From Comamonadaceae bacterium (lineage in GTDB: Bacteria > Pseudomonadota > Gammaproteobacteria > Burkholderiales > Burkholderiaceae_C), in the NCBI GenBank assembly GCA_947455145.1, contig CANGME010000006.1, forward strand, positions 62,001 through 126,000: DNA of 64,000 nucleotides, read 5' to 3'. Position numbers and translations under genes: made by a program. Position 1 is the stretch's first letter, and each line of letters starts with the position of its first letter. The notes beneath the pieces were generated by a model that saw only the letters and a program-made list of their open reading frames with translations, did not search any database and had not been told where the DNA came from. Shown in pieces: positions 43,828 through 51,690 of this stretch.

Positions 43828-44933
43828 CCTTCCAACGCGACCCCCTGGCGGGCAAGATTCCCGTCACCCTCATCACCGGTTTTCTGGGCAGCGGCAAGAC
43901 CACGCTGATCTCCAAGCTGGTGCGACATGCCGACATGAACCGGGTGGCTGTGGTCATCAACGAGGTGGGGGAGATTGGCATTGACCACGACTTGATCACC
44001 ATGGCGACGGAGAACATCACGCTGCTGGCCAATGGCTGCATTTGCTGCTCGGTCCGCACTGATTTGCAAGAGACTTTGCGTGAGCTGTTTTCACAACGGC
44101 ACATGGGGCAGGTGCTGGACTTTGACCGCGTGGTGATCGAAACCACCGGCTTGGCCGACCCCGCACCTGTGGTGCAAACCCTGGTGAGCGACACGCTGCT
44201 GGGTGCGCAGTTTCGGCTGGACGGCGTCATCACGCTGGTGGACGCGGTGCATGGCTTGGGGCAGTTGGACAGCCAGCCCGAGTCGGTCAAGCAAATCGCG
44301 CTGGCCGACCGCATCTTGATGAGCAAATGTGATCTGGCCGACCCGACCACGGTGAGTGAGTTCAGCGCCGCCATCGCCGCCATCAACCCGGTGGCGGATA
44401 TTCGTCACGTATTGAATGGTGAAGTCGATCCGTCCGAGCTGATCGGCCTGGGCTTGGCCTCGGCCCGCGCAAGTGCGCTGACCTTGAGTTTTTTGGGTGA
44501 GTCGCTGGTGGATTCAGGTGCAGATTCCGTTCGGGCTGAGCCTGTCGAAGCCTCGGATGAGCGGGGCAACACGGCTCAGGGCCGCTACCTGGGCCAGCGC
44601 ACCTCGCGCCATGACCCGGCCATCGCCACGCTGTCCGTGCGCTTCGATGCGCCCTTCACCTGGGCCTCGTTTTCTGCGGCGATGGAGTTGCTGGTCACAC
44701 TGCGCGGGCCGGACTTGCTGCGCGTCAAAGGCATTGTGAACATCGAAGGTCAGCCGGTGGTGGTGCAGGCCGTGCAGCACATTTTTCACCCGCCTGTGAC
44801 GCTAGACCATTGGCCGAGTGCGGACACTGGCTCGCGTCTTGTCTTCATCACTCGCAACATCGATAGCAGCGTGATTCGCAATTTGCTACAGGCGGTCGGG
44901 GCGGTGACTGGATTCCCGCCTGCGCGGGAATGA
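43824..44933 (+). CDS. G3E family GTPase (CobW/COG0523 metallochaperone-like)
   Basis: 369 residues with a TTG start overlapping the previous stop (TTGA). Walker A TGFLGSGKTT at 18-27, the metal-binding CxCC in GCICCS (71-76), switch ETTGLADP, and SKCDL guanine-specificity loop. COG0523 proteins insert zinc or cobalt into client enzymes; clients could be the zinc-type BKACE or amidohydrolase here (inference). Residues 235-244 (SVRAEPVEAS) are encoded by a palindromic repeat between the GTPase and CobW C-terminal domains, and the last residues (VTGFPPARE) plus the stop come from another repeat. Confidence 0.9.
   Translation: MTFQRDPLAGKIPVTLITGFLGSGKTTLISKLVRHADMNRVAVVINEVGEIGIDHDLITMATENITLLANGCICCSVRTDLQETLRELFSQRHMGQVLDFDRVVIETTGLADPAPVVQTLVSDTLLGAQFRLDGVITLVDAVHGLGQLDSQPESVKQIALADRILMSKCDLADPTTVSEFSAAIAAINPVADIRHVLNGEVDPSELIGLGLASARASALTLSFLGESLVDSGADSVRAEPVEASDERGNTAQGRYLGQRTSRHDPAIATLSVRFDAPFTWASFSAAMELLVTLRGPDLLRVKGIVNIEGQPVVVQAVQHIFHPPVTLDHWPSADTGSRLVFITRNIDSSVIRNLLQAVGAVTGFPPARE
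44527..44552 (+). repeat. REP half-element inside the G3E GTPase gene
   Basis: CCGTTCGGGCTGAGC... through ...CTGTCGAAGCC is the left half of the palindrome at 36528-36585, here translated in frame as part of the GTPase. Flanking codons are ordinary. Confidence 0.85.
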
Positions 44934-44936
44934 CGG
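44909..44936 (-). repeat. short palindromic repeat (GGATTCCCGC family), copy 3, supplying a stop codon
   Basis: ATTCCCGCC-TG-CGCGGGAAT overlaps the end of the GTPase gene; its last bases AATGACGG contain the TGA stop. Immediately after, GGCGCGGGAATGAGG repeats a fragment of it. Confidence 0.8.
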
Positions 44937-44966
44937 AGAAGGCGCGGGAATGAGGCCTGGCGCGGG

Positions 44967-45629
44967 TCAGGCCAAAACGCGCAATAACCAGGCTTCCAGG
45001 TCAGCCACCTCTTGCGGGCACACCGAGTGCTCCATGGCGTACTGATGCCAGTCCACTGTGTAGCCCAGCGCGGCCAGCGCGTCGCGTGAGGCCTCGGCGC
45101 GGGGCAGTGCCACCACGCCGTCATGCGTGCCGTGGCCCATGAAGATGGGCGTGCTTTGGTTGGCCGCACTACGCTCCGCTGCAACCGTATCGGCCAGCGG
45201 CAAATAGCCTGACATACCCACGATGCCCGCCAGTGCTTCAGCATGGCGCAAGCCCACCATCAGCGCCATGGCGCAACCTTGCGAGAAGCCTGCCACCACG
45301 ATACGGTTCGCAGGCATGCCGCGTGAGGTCTCATGCGCAATGACAGCTTCAATCGCCGCCTGCGATTGGCGCAAGCCCGCCGCGTCTTCGCGCCGCACCA
45401 AGTCAGCCGCGAGGATGTCGTACCAGGCCGGCATGACGTAGCCACCGTTGATGGTGACGGGGATCTCGGGTGCGCTGGGGAAGAGGAAGCGCACCGGGCC
45501 GATGCTGGACAAATCCAGCTGCTCGGCAATCGGGATGAAGTCACGCCCGTCGGCTCCCAGGCCGTGCATGATGAGGATGGTGGCGACGGGGTTGTCACCC
45601 GTTTGGGCTTCTAGTACTTGGAGTGTCAT
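44967..45629 (-). CDS. phospholipase/carboxylesterase family hydrolase
   Basis: 220 residues from MTLQVLEAQTGD, preceded by GAAAG. Small alpha/beta hydrolase: oxyanion LIMHGLGADGRDF, nucleophile Ser in AGFSQGCAMAL, Asp in GTHDGVV, and His in YAMEHSVC. Matches the AbH2-type carboxylesterases that act on short acyl esters or lysophospholipids in the cytoplasm. It follows the DUF1993 gene after eight bases on the same strand. Confidence 0.9.
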   Translation of the reverse strand: MTLQVLEAQTGDNPVATILIMHGLGADGRDFIPIAEQLDLSSIGPVRFLFPSAPEIPVTINGGYVMPAWYDILAADLVRREDAAGLRQSQAAIEAVIAHETSRGMPANRIVVAGFSQGCAMALMVGLRHAEALAGIVGMSGYLPLADTVAAERSAANQSTPIFMGHGTHDGVVALPRAEASRDALAALGYTVDWHQYAMEHSVCPQEVADLEAWLLRVLA

Positions 45630-45637
45630 AGTGGCTT

Positions 45638-46147
45638 TCAATACGTACCGATGTAGTCCTTCTTGCCCACCTCAACCCCGTTGTGGCGCAGGATGGCGTA
45701 GGCCGTGGTGGTGTGGAAGAAGAAGTGCGGCAGGCCGTAGTTCAGCAAGTAAGACTGGCCGGTGAATCGCTTCTCTTTGGGGGTGCCGGCCTGGGTGATG
45801 ATCTCGCGCGTGGCGGCGTCGGCAAACTGGCTGGGGCTCAGGCTGTCCATGAAGGCCAGCACCGTGGTAATGCGGGCTTGCAGTTCGGCAAAAGTCGTCT
45901 CTTTGTCTTCAACCTTGGGCACGTCCACGCCCGCCAGCCGCGCTGCCACGCCCTTGGCGAAATCGCTCGCCACCTGCACTTGACGCAGCAGGTTGAACAT
46001 GTCGGGGAACAGGCGGGCTTGCAGCAGCGCGTTGGGGTCGATTTTTTTGGCTTCTGCATGGGCCTCGGCCTTGCGCAAAACGTCGGCCAGGCCGCCCAGC
46101 ATTTGTTTGAAAACGGGGATGGAAGTTGTGTACATAGAGGTGGTCAT
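45638..46147 (-). CDS. DUF1993 family protein
   Basis: 169 residues, all helical in appearance: SIPVFKQMLGGLADVLRKAE, ARLFPDMFNLLRQVQVASDF, and the late LLNYGLPHFFFHTTTAYAIL with conserved His residues. These are the features of DUF1993, a DinB-like four-helix bundle with a possible metal site. No reaction is known. Together with the esterase it forms a two-gene unit. Confidence 0.87.
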   Translation of the reverse strand: MTTSMYTTSIPVFKQMLGGLADVLRKAEAHAEAKKIDPNALLQARLFPDMFNLLRQVQVASDFAKGVAARLAGVDVPKVEDKETTFAELQARITTVLAFMDSLSPSQFADAATREIITQAGTPKEKRFTGQSYLLNYGLPHFFFHTTTAYAILRHNGVEVGKKDYIGTY

Positions 46148-46169
46148 GGGGAGATCCTTGGTTAAACAA

Positions 46170-47372
46170 TCAGGTGGTTTGCAATGGCTCGCTAGTCTTG
46201 GGGCTTGGCCGCGAGGGGGCCTTCATCGGCCAGGCCACTAGCAGCCAAAGTGTCATGCCGATAGCGCAGGCCACGAACAATCCCTGCATACCTGTGTGCT
46301 TGATCAGCCAGCCACCTGCTGCCCCGCCCGCAAAAAACCCGAGAGACTGCAAGGTGTTGTACACCCCCAAAGCGGTGCCGCGCGCGTGGGTCGGGGCGAT
46401 TCGTGAAGCCAGACTGGGCATGCTGGCCTCCAGCACATTAAAGCCGCAGAAAAACAAGAAGAGTAAGAATGCCAACGCCTCAATGCTAGGTCCAGCGCGC
46501 AGCTCCCATAAGAGCCCCAGTTGCACAATACCAATCAGACCCAACGCCCCGAGGAAGACCGCTCGCAGGTAGCCGCGCTTCTCCAGTGGAAACAGGGTGA
46601 AGCCCATCACCACAAAGGAGGCCAAAACGGCCGGCAGATACACCCACCAGTGAAGTGCTTTGCCCAGACCCGCCTGCACCAGTAGCGCAGGGATGGCCAC
46701 CCACATGGCCAGCTGAACCGCGTGCAAAATGAAGACACCAAAATTTAACCGCAACAATGCGACGTGTTGTAAGACCTCAGACAAGCGGCCACGTGGCATG
46801 TCCTTGTGTTTGGCGGGTTCCGGCGGTACACGCCAGATCACTATCGCCACACCACCCAGCGCCAAGGATGCAGTGAGGGCAAACAAACCTGACAAGCCTA
46901 TGGCTGCAGCCAACACAGGTGCTAGCACCAAGGCCAGGGCAAACATCAGCGCGATGCTGGCCCCGACCAGCGCCATGGCTTTGGTGCGTACTTCGTCACG
47001 GGTCTGGTCGGCCAGCAGCGCGGTGACCGCTGCCGACACAGCCCCCGCTCCTTGGATGGAGCGCCCGATGATGAGCCAAGTCAAGCTACCGGCCAGCGCC
47101 GCGACGACACTTCCCGCCGCAAACAACAGCAAGCCCAGCACGATCACACGCTTGCGCCCAAAACGGTCTGAGGCCATGCCAAAGGGAATTTGCAACAGGC
47201 CTTGCGTCAACCCGTAAATGCCCATGGCCATGCCCACCATGACCGGGTCGTCTCCCCCGGGGTACTGCGCGGCCTCTAGCGCAAACACCGGCAAGACCAA
47301 AAACAAGCCGAGCATGCGCAGGGCAAAGATAGAGGCCAGCGAGAGGCTGGCGCGCCGCTCCAGCGGGGTCAT
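46170..47372 (-). CDS. MFS transporter, drug-efflux type
   Basis: 400 residues from MTPLERRASLSLASIFALR; upstream in-frame codons are unlikely coding. Twelve hydrophobic segments can be traced. The loop 2-3 motif GMASDRFGRKRVIVLG is the MFS motif A, and GRSIQGAGAVSAAVTALL matches motif C-like antiporter sequence. Such proteins export drugs or metabolites by proton antiport. Substrate unknown. Downstream is the DUF1993/esterase pair. Confidence 0.88.
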   Translation of the reverse strand: MTPLERRASLSLASIFALRMLGLFLVLPVFALEAAQYPGGDDPVMVGMAMGIYGLTQGLLQIPFGMASDRFGRKRVIVLGLLLFAAGSVVAALAGSLTWLIIGRSIQGAGAVSAAVTALLADQTRDEVRTKAMALVGASIALMFALALVLAPVLAAAIGLSGLFALTASLALGGVAIVIWRVPPEPAKHKDMPRGRLSEVLQHVALLRLNFGVFILHAVQLAMWVAIPALLVQAGLGKALHWWVYLPAVLASFVVMGFTLFPLEKRGYLRAVFLGALGLIGIVQLGLLWELRAGPSIEALAFLLFLFFCGFNVLEASMPSLASRIAPTHARGTALGVYNTLQSLGFFAGGAAGGWLIKHTGMQGLFVACAIGMTLWLLVAWPMKAPSRPSPKTSEPLQTT

Positions 47373-47722
47373 GCGGTTCTCTGTGGGGGACGCTGGCGTG
47401 GACAAGGGGACTGAGAGATTAGACAATTGAGCAGGCCGCTCATCACGGTCAAAACAAAAGAGACGATTGTCCCCGATTCCAATAGCCGGGTTGACGGCAA
47501 GCATTTTGGCAACCAATCTGAGCTAAAGCAAGCCAACCCCAACGCTGTAAAACGAGATGCATGATGCCATGTTAATCGACCATGAACCTCCTACGGTTTG
47601 ATCGTTAGCTGCAAAATTTTGTGGAACCGAGCTCCTCGCTCTACACTTTCATATTGCTTAATCGCCGAATTAATTGGCAACACCCAATCGACCCTAGAAA
47701 TTGTCTTGAAAGCCAAATAAAC
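47373..47722. other. gene-free divergent gap
   Basis: These 350 bases separate the divergent MFS and hydrolase genes. They are less GC-rich than the surroundings, notably 47600-47720 (TTTCATATTGCTTAATCG, GAATTAATTGG), where promoters for the hydrolase are likely. No RNA gene, repeat or operator was recognised. Confidence 0.5.
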
Positions 47723-48562
47723 GTGTCTGATTCCACACTCACCACCTTTGTAGCTTTGGATGGTGACAACTTGGTGCTTCAAGATTGGCCATTGGAAGAC
47801 GGACAACCGCTGCGCGGCATGGTTTTTTTGGTGCATGGTTTGGGTGAATACGCTTGGCGCTATGACGCATTAGCGCAGCGGCTCAACCACTGGGGCTTTG
47901 TCGTGCGGGGTTACGACCAGTATGGACATGGAGAATCGGGCGGTGTGCGTGGCGGCTTGCCCAGTGATACGCGCCTGCTAGACGACCTTGCCGACGTGCT
48001 GGAAAGCACTCGGGCACGCTTGACCCCCAACACTCCACTGATTTTGCTGGGCCACAGCCTGGGTGGCCTGCTGGCAGCGCGTCTGGTGGCGTCAAACCCG
48101 GGCTGTGTGCAGGGCTTGGTGTTGTCGTCCCCAGCTTTTGACTTGGGGCTGAGTGGATTCCAAAAAATCCTGCTGGCCGTGCTCTCGCGCATCGCACCTG
48201 ATTGGCGCTTGGGCAATGGCATCAATCCGACACTGATCTCGCATGACCCTGAGGTGGTGGCGGCCTACCGAGCCGATAAATTGATTCACCGCCGTATTTC
48301 AGCCCGCGTGGTGCGTTTCATGTTGGAGGCCGCGCGCGCTACCCTGGCGCAGGCCCCGCAGTGGCGGGTGCCTACGCTGTTGATGGTCGCGGGGGCGGAT
48401 CGCATCGTGAGCCCGGCGGGCAGTCAGGCTTTTGCTGCGGCTGCACCGTCAGCTGTAGTGAGCACTCAGGTGTTTGACGGGCTGTACCACGAGCTATTTA
48501 ACGAGCTGGACGCAGAGCCCGTGTTCAAGTGCTTGCAGCAGTGGCTGGACGCTTCATTTTGA
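47723..48562 (+). CDS. alpha/beta hydrolase, monoacylglycerol-lipase-like
   Basis: 279 residues from a GTG (VSDSTLTTFVALDGD), preceded by GAAAG; a further upstream frame exists but reads like non-coding DNA. Lipase features: oxyanion FLVHGLGEYAWRY, DQYGHGESGG, nucleophile Ser in LLGHSLGGLL, Asp in AGADRIVSP and His in GLYHELFNE. Matches the Hydrolase_4 (lysophospholipase/monoglyceride lipase) family. Its 3' end overlaps that of a convergent MFS gene by 38 bases. Confidence 0.88.
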   Translation: MSDSTLTTFVALDGDNLVLQDWPLEDGQPLRGMVFLVHGLGEYAWRYDALAQRLNHWGFVVRGYDQYGHGESGGVRGGLPSDTRLLDDLADVLESTRARLTPNTPLILLGHSLGGLLAARLVASNPGCVQGLVLSSPAFDLGLSGFQKILLAVLSRIAPDWRLGNGINPTLISHDPEVVAAYRADKLIHRRISARVVRFMLEAARATLAQAPQWRVPTLLMVAGADRIVSPAGSQAFAAAAPSAVVSTQVFDGLYHELFNELDAEPVFKCLQQWLDASF

Positions 48563-49700
48563 TCCACATCAAGGCTACACCAATCAAGGCCACGGGCACC
48601 AACGAACCTAAACTGAGCAGGTGCCAGCCCTGAGTGGTGACCAGCGCGCCAGAGGCAAACGAGGTGAACGCCATGACTGCAAACACGCTGAAGTTGATGG
48701 CCGCCTGGGCGCGGTCTTTCTCCTCAGGGCGGTAGGCCTGCATGGCCAGGGTAGTACTGGCGGTGAAGAGAAAGTTCCAGCCTACCCCCAACAAAAACAG
48801 AGCGGCTAAAAACTGCTGCAAGTCCACACCCGAGAGCGCAATCGCAATGCAGAGCAAGTTCAGTGCTACGCCCACGCCCATGATGGGCAAGGTACCAAAG
48901 CGCTTGATCAAATGGCCGGTAAAGAACCCTGGCGCAAACATGCCGATCACATGCCACTGCAAGACCAGCGCCGCGTCGTCAAACGGGTAGCCACAGACCT
49001 GCATGGCCAGCGGCGTGGCCGCCATCAACAGGTTCATCACACCGTAGCCGAGTGACGCACCGATGGTGGCGACCAAAAAGACCGGCTGCGTCATGATCTG
49101 CAAAAGCGGGCGGCCTGCGTCATGACCGGCTGGCTTGGCAGGCACGGGGGGAAAGCGCACAAAAGCCATTAACACCATGGCCAATATCGCCACCCCACCC
49201 AACGCGAAGTAAGCCCCAGCAAAGGGCGTGGACATCATGTTTTTAGTTTGTTTGGCCAGGTTGGGGCCAATGATCGCGCCAATTAATCCGCCCGCTAGCA
49301 CCAGCGACACGGCTTTCTCTCGCAGGGCCGGGGCCACCAGCTCGGCCGCAGCAAAGCGGTAGAGCTGGCCATTGGCGCTGTAGTAGCCCGCCAACAGGGT
49401 GGCGCTGACCAACAGCCAGAAGTTATGCGTTTGCGCTGCGTAAGCGCACAGCAGGGCCGAGAGCAAGGCCACCACCAGCCCGATTTGAAAAGAAACCTGC
49501 CGCCCCCAGCGCGACTGGGTGCGTGCCACGATGCCCGTGCTCAACGCACCACCCACCACATAGCCCATGACGGGTAGCGTCGCCATCCAGCCCAGAGGGG
49601 CCAAGCTCAAGCCCACCAGTCCGTTGATGGCGATGAAGATCAGGTTGTTGGTGAGGAACAGGCCCTGGCAGACGGCCAGCAGGAGAAGTGGAGGGTTCAT
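48525..49700 (-). CDS. MFS transporter
   Basis: 391 residues, about twelve membrane segments beginning LLLAVCQGLFLTNNLIFIAI. Motif-like loop TQSRWGRQVSFQIG after helix 2. A central cytoplasmic loop (FPPVPAKPAGHDAGRPLLQ) separates the two halves. Unlike the 46170 transporter in sequence. Substrate unknown. Its start overlaps the rsmE stop (ATGA), so it may be cotranscribed with rsmE and amgK. Confidence 0.87.
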   Translation of the reverse strand: MNPPLLLLAVCQGLFLTNNLIFIAINGLVGLSLAPLGWMATLPVMGYVVGGALSTGIVARTQSRWGRQVSFQIGLVVALLSALLCAYAAQTHNFWLLVSATLLAGYYSANGQLYRFAAAELVAPALREKAVSLVLAGGLIGAIIGPNLAKQTKNMMSTPFAGAYFALGGVAILAMVLMAFVRFPPVPAKPAGHDAGRPLLQIMTQPVFLVATIGASLGYGVMNLLMAATPLAMQVCGYPFDDAALVLQWHVIGMFAPGFFTGHLIKRFGTLPIMGVGVALNLLCIAIALSGVDLQQFLAALFLLGVGWNFLFTASTTLAMQAYRPEEKDRAQAAINFSVFAVMAFTSFASGALVTTQGWHLLSLGSLVPVALIGVALMWIKMKRPATAAST

Positions 49701-50506
49701 GCCCCCAGTGTAAGCGCTGCCAATGCCGCTAGCGGCGCAGTCTCGGCCCGCAGCACGCGTGGGCCAAGAGTGACGGGTGTGAAGCCGACACTCAATGCCG
49801 CAGTTTCTTCGGTCGGGCTCAAGCCGCCTTCAGGTCCGCTGAGGAATGTAATGCTGGACATAAAGGAGTGATCAACATCCCCGTTCACCCTGAGCTTGTC
49901 GAAGGGCCCTTCGACAAGCTCAGGGCGAACGGCTAAATCCTTCAAGGGCCGCGCTTGAGTTTGCAGCGACAGCAGCAGCCTGGGGTGCTGTACCTGTGGC
50001 TCTGCGTTGGCTGCGGCCTTGCGCAACCATTCGCCGAGCGTCATCACCGGGTGCACTGTCGGCACTTGGTTGCGTCCGCTTTGCTCGCACGCGGCAATGG
50101 CAATGCTTTGCCAGTGCGCTACCTTCTTGGCTGCGCGTTCGCCGCTCAAGCGCAGCACGCTGCGCTCGCTCATCACCGGCTGAATGCTTGCCACGCCCAG
50201 TTCGGTGGCTTTTTCTACCAACCAGTCCATGCGCTCATTGGCGGGCATTCCCATGACCAAGTGCACGGCGCAGGCCGCTTCGCGCTCCACGGTGTGGTGC
50301 GTGCCGACCAGCACTTGCACGTCGCTGCGGCCCATGTGGGTGATGCTGGCTTCGAATTCGCCGCCGCCGTGCTCAGAGTCTCCACGGAATAGCGTGATGG
50401 TGTCGCCGGGTTGCAGGCGCAGCACCTGCACATGGCGTGCCGCGCTGAAGGGCAAGTCGAGCAACTGGCCGCTGGCCAAGGGGGTGGGGCAATGGAAACG
50501 GGGCAT
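49697..50506 (-). CDS. rsmE: 16S rRNA m3U1498 methyltransferase RsmE with repeat-encoded insert
   Basis: 269 residues from MPRFHCPTPLASGQ (a GTG two codons earlier overlaps the amgK stop). PUA-like N-terminus, then the SPOUT domain: MDWLVEKATELGVASIQPV, SERSV, QSGRNQVPTVHPV, and knot loops FLSGPEGGLSPTE and LGPRVLRAETAPLAAL. It methylates U1498 of 16S rRNA in the 30S subunit. Residues ~193-209 (VRPELVEGPFDKLRVNG) are the translation of a 52-bp palindrome and sit just before the catalytic knot, where most RsmE proteins have a short loop. The knot motifs are intact, so activity is likely kept. Confidence 0.92.
   Translation of the reverse strand: MPRFHCPTPLASGQLLDLPFSAARHVQVLRLQPGDTITLFRGDSEHGGGEFEASITHMGRSDVQVLVGTHHTVEREAACAVHLVMGMPANERMDWLVEKATELGVASIQPVMSERSVLRLSGERAAKKVAHWQSIAIAACEQSGRNQVPTVHPVMTLGEWLRKAAANAEPQVQHPRLLLSLQTQARPLKDLAVRPELVEGPFDKLRVNGDVDHSFMSSITFLSGPEGGLSPTEETAALSVGFTPVTLGPRVLRAETAPLAALAALTLGA
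49881..49932. repeat. REP-type palindrome inside rsmE
   Basis: CCGTTCACCCTGAGCTTGTC... pairs with ...GACAAGCTCAGGGCGAACGG around a central GAAGGG|CCCTTC, nearly perfect over 52 bases. Same family as 36528-36585. It is read through in frame by rsmE. Confidence 0.9.
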
Positions 50507-50508
50507 GC

Positions 50509-51600
50509 TCACATCCGGCCATAGGCAAAGCCACTGACAGCTTCACTGCCCTCCACCTTGTCGATCAAGCGCATCAGGGGTTTGAGCTCGACGTAGCGGT
50601 TGGTGGTGGCGCGGATGTAGTGGATGAAGCGGGGGGTGTCGGCCAGGTACTGGGGCTTGCCGTCGCGCAGGGTCAGGCGGGCAAAGATGCCGGCCACTTT
50701 GAGATGGCGCTGCAAGCCCATCCACTCCACGCCCCGGTAGAACTCGCCAAAGTCATCGCCCACGGGCAGGCCAGCTGCGCGGGCCTTTTGCCAGTAGCGG
50801 ATGGTGACGTCGAGCACAAAGTCTTCGTCCCAGCTCAAAAACGCATCGCGTATCAGGCTGGCGATGTCGTAGGTGATGGGGCCGTAGACGGCGTCTTGGA
50901 AGTCAAGAACTCCAAGCGGGGTTCCATTCATCAAGTTCCTGGGCATGAAGTCACGGTGCACGTAAACGCTAGGCCAGCGCAGGTTTTGTTCGGTGATGTG
51001 TTGGAAGGCGGTGTCCAGGGTCTGGCGCATGGTGGCGTCGATCACCACGCCCCGGTGTTTCGTCAGATACCACTCAGGGAAGAGCTCCAGCTCGCGCCTG
51101 AGCAGCGCTGCGTCATAGGCTGGCAATACGTCGGGTTTGGAGGCCAGTTGCCAGGTGATCAATGTGTCCACCGCTTGCTGGTACAGATTCAGGTTGGCTT
51201 GCGCGTTCTCGCGGTCAATGACTTGCATCATCGTTTGCGCGCCCAGGTCGCTCAGAAGCATAAAGCCTTGTGATTCGTTCCAGGCCAACACTTGCGGCAC
51301 GTTCAAGCCTGCGGCCTGCATCAAGCCCGCCACATGGACAAAGGGGGCGCAGTTTTCCTGCGCCGGGGGAGCGTCCATGATGATGCGGCTGCCGTGGGCG
51401 CTGTTCACTCGCAAGTAGCGGCGAAAGCTCGCATCGGCCGAGGCCAGAGACAGCGTTTCGCGCTGAAGCTTCTGGGGAGCTTCGACCGTGGCGAACCATT
51501 GGTGGAAGGCGGCTTCGCGCTCGGCGCTGGCCCAGGGAATGGCGTTTTCTGACATGGAATGGGTGCTTGGATGCGTAAGAGTGGCAGGGGCGGTGGTCAT
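50509..51600 (-). CDS. amgK: N-acetylmuramate/N-acetylglucosamine kinase AmgK
   Basis: 363 residues (a start 15 codons later, MSENAIPWASAERE, is also possible). APH-like kinase: SADASFRRYLRV as the nucleotide loop, VYVHRDFMPRNLM catalytic, VLDFQDAVYGP metal-binding. In Pseudomonas AmgK phosphorylates MurNAc/GlcNAc at C1 for peptidoglycan recycling with MurU; the murU gene lies ~10 kb further along here. It is divergent from lptD, as in many proteobacteria, and precedes rsmE. Confidence 0.9.
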   Translation of the reverse strand: MTTAPATLTHPSTHSMSENAIPWASAEREAAFHQWFATVEAPQKLQRETLSLASADASFRRYLRVNSAHGSRIIMDAPPAQENCAPFVHVAGLMQAAGLNVPQVLAWNESQGFMLLSDLGAQTMMQVIDRENAQANLNLYQQAVDTLITWQLASKPDVLPAYDAALLRRELELFPEWYLTKHRGVVIDATMRQTLDTAFQHITEQNLRWPSVYVHRDFMPRNLMNGTPLGVLDFQDAVYGPITYDIASLIRDAFLSWDEDFVLDVTIRYWQKARAAGLPVGDDFGEFYRGVEWMGLQRHLKVAGIFARLTLRDGKPQYLADTPRFIHYIRATTNRYVELKPLMRLIDKVEGSEAVSGFAYGRM

Positions 51601-51690
51601 GGATAATCCATTCTACAAACCTAAGCCTGTGTGCGATGGCATTGTGTCCTTCACCCCTGAATTGAATGTTCGTTTTTTGCCTACTTCCCG

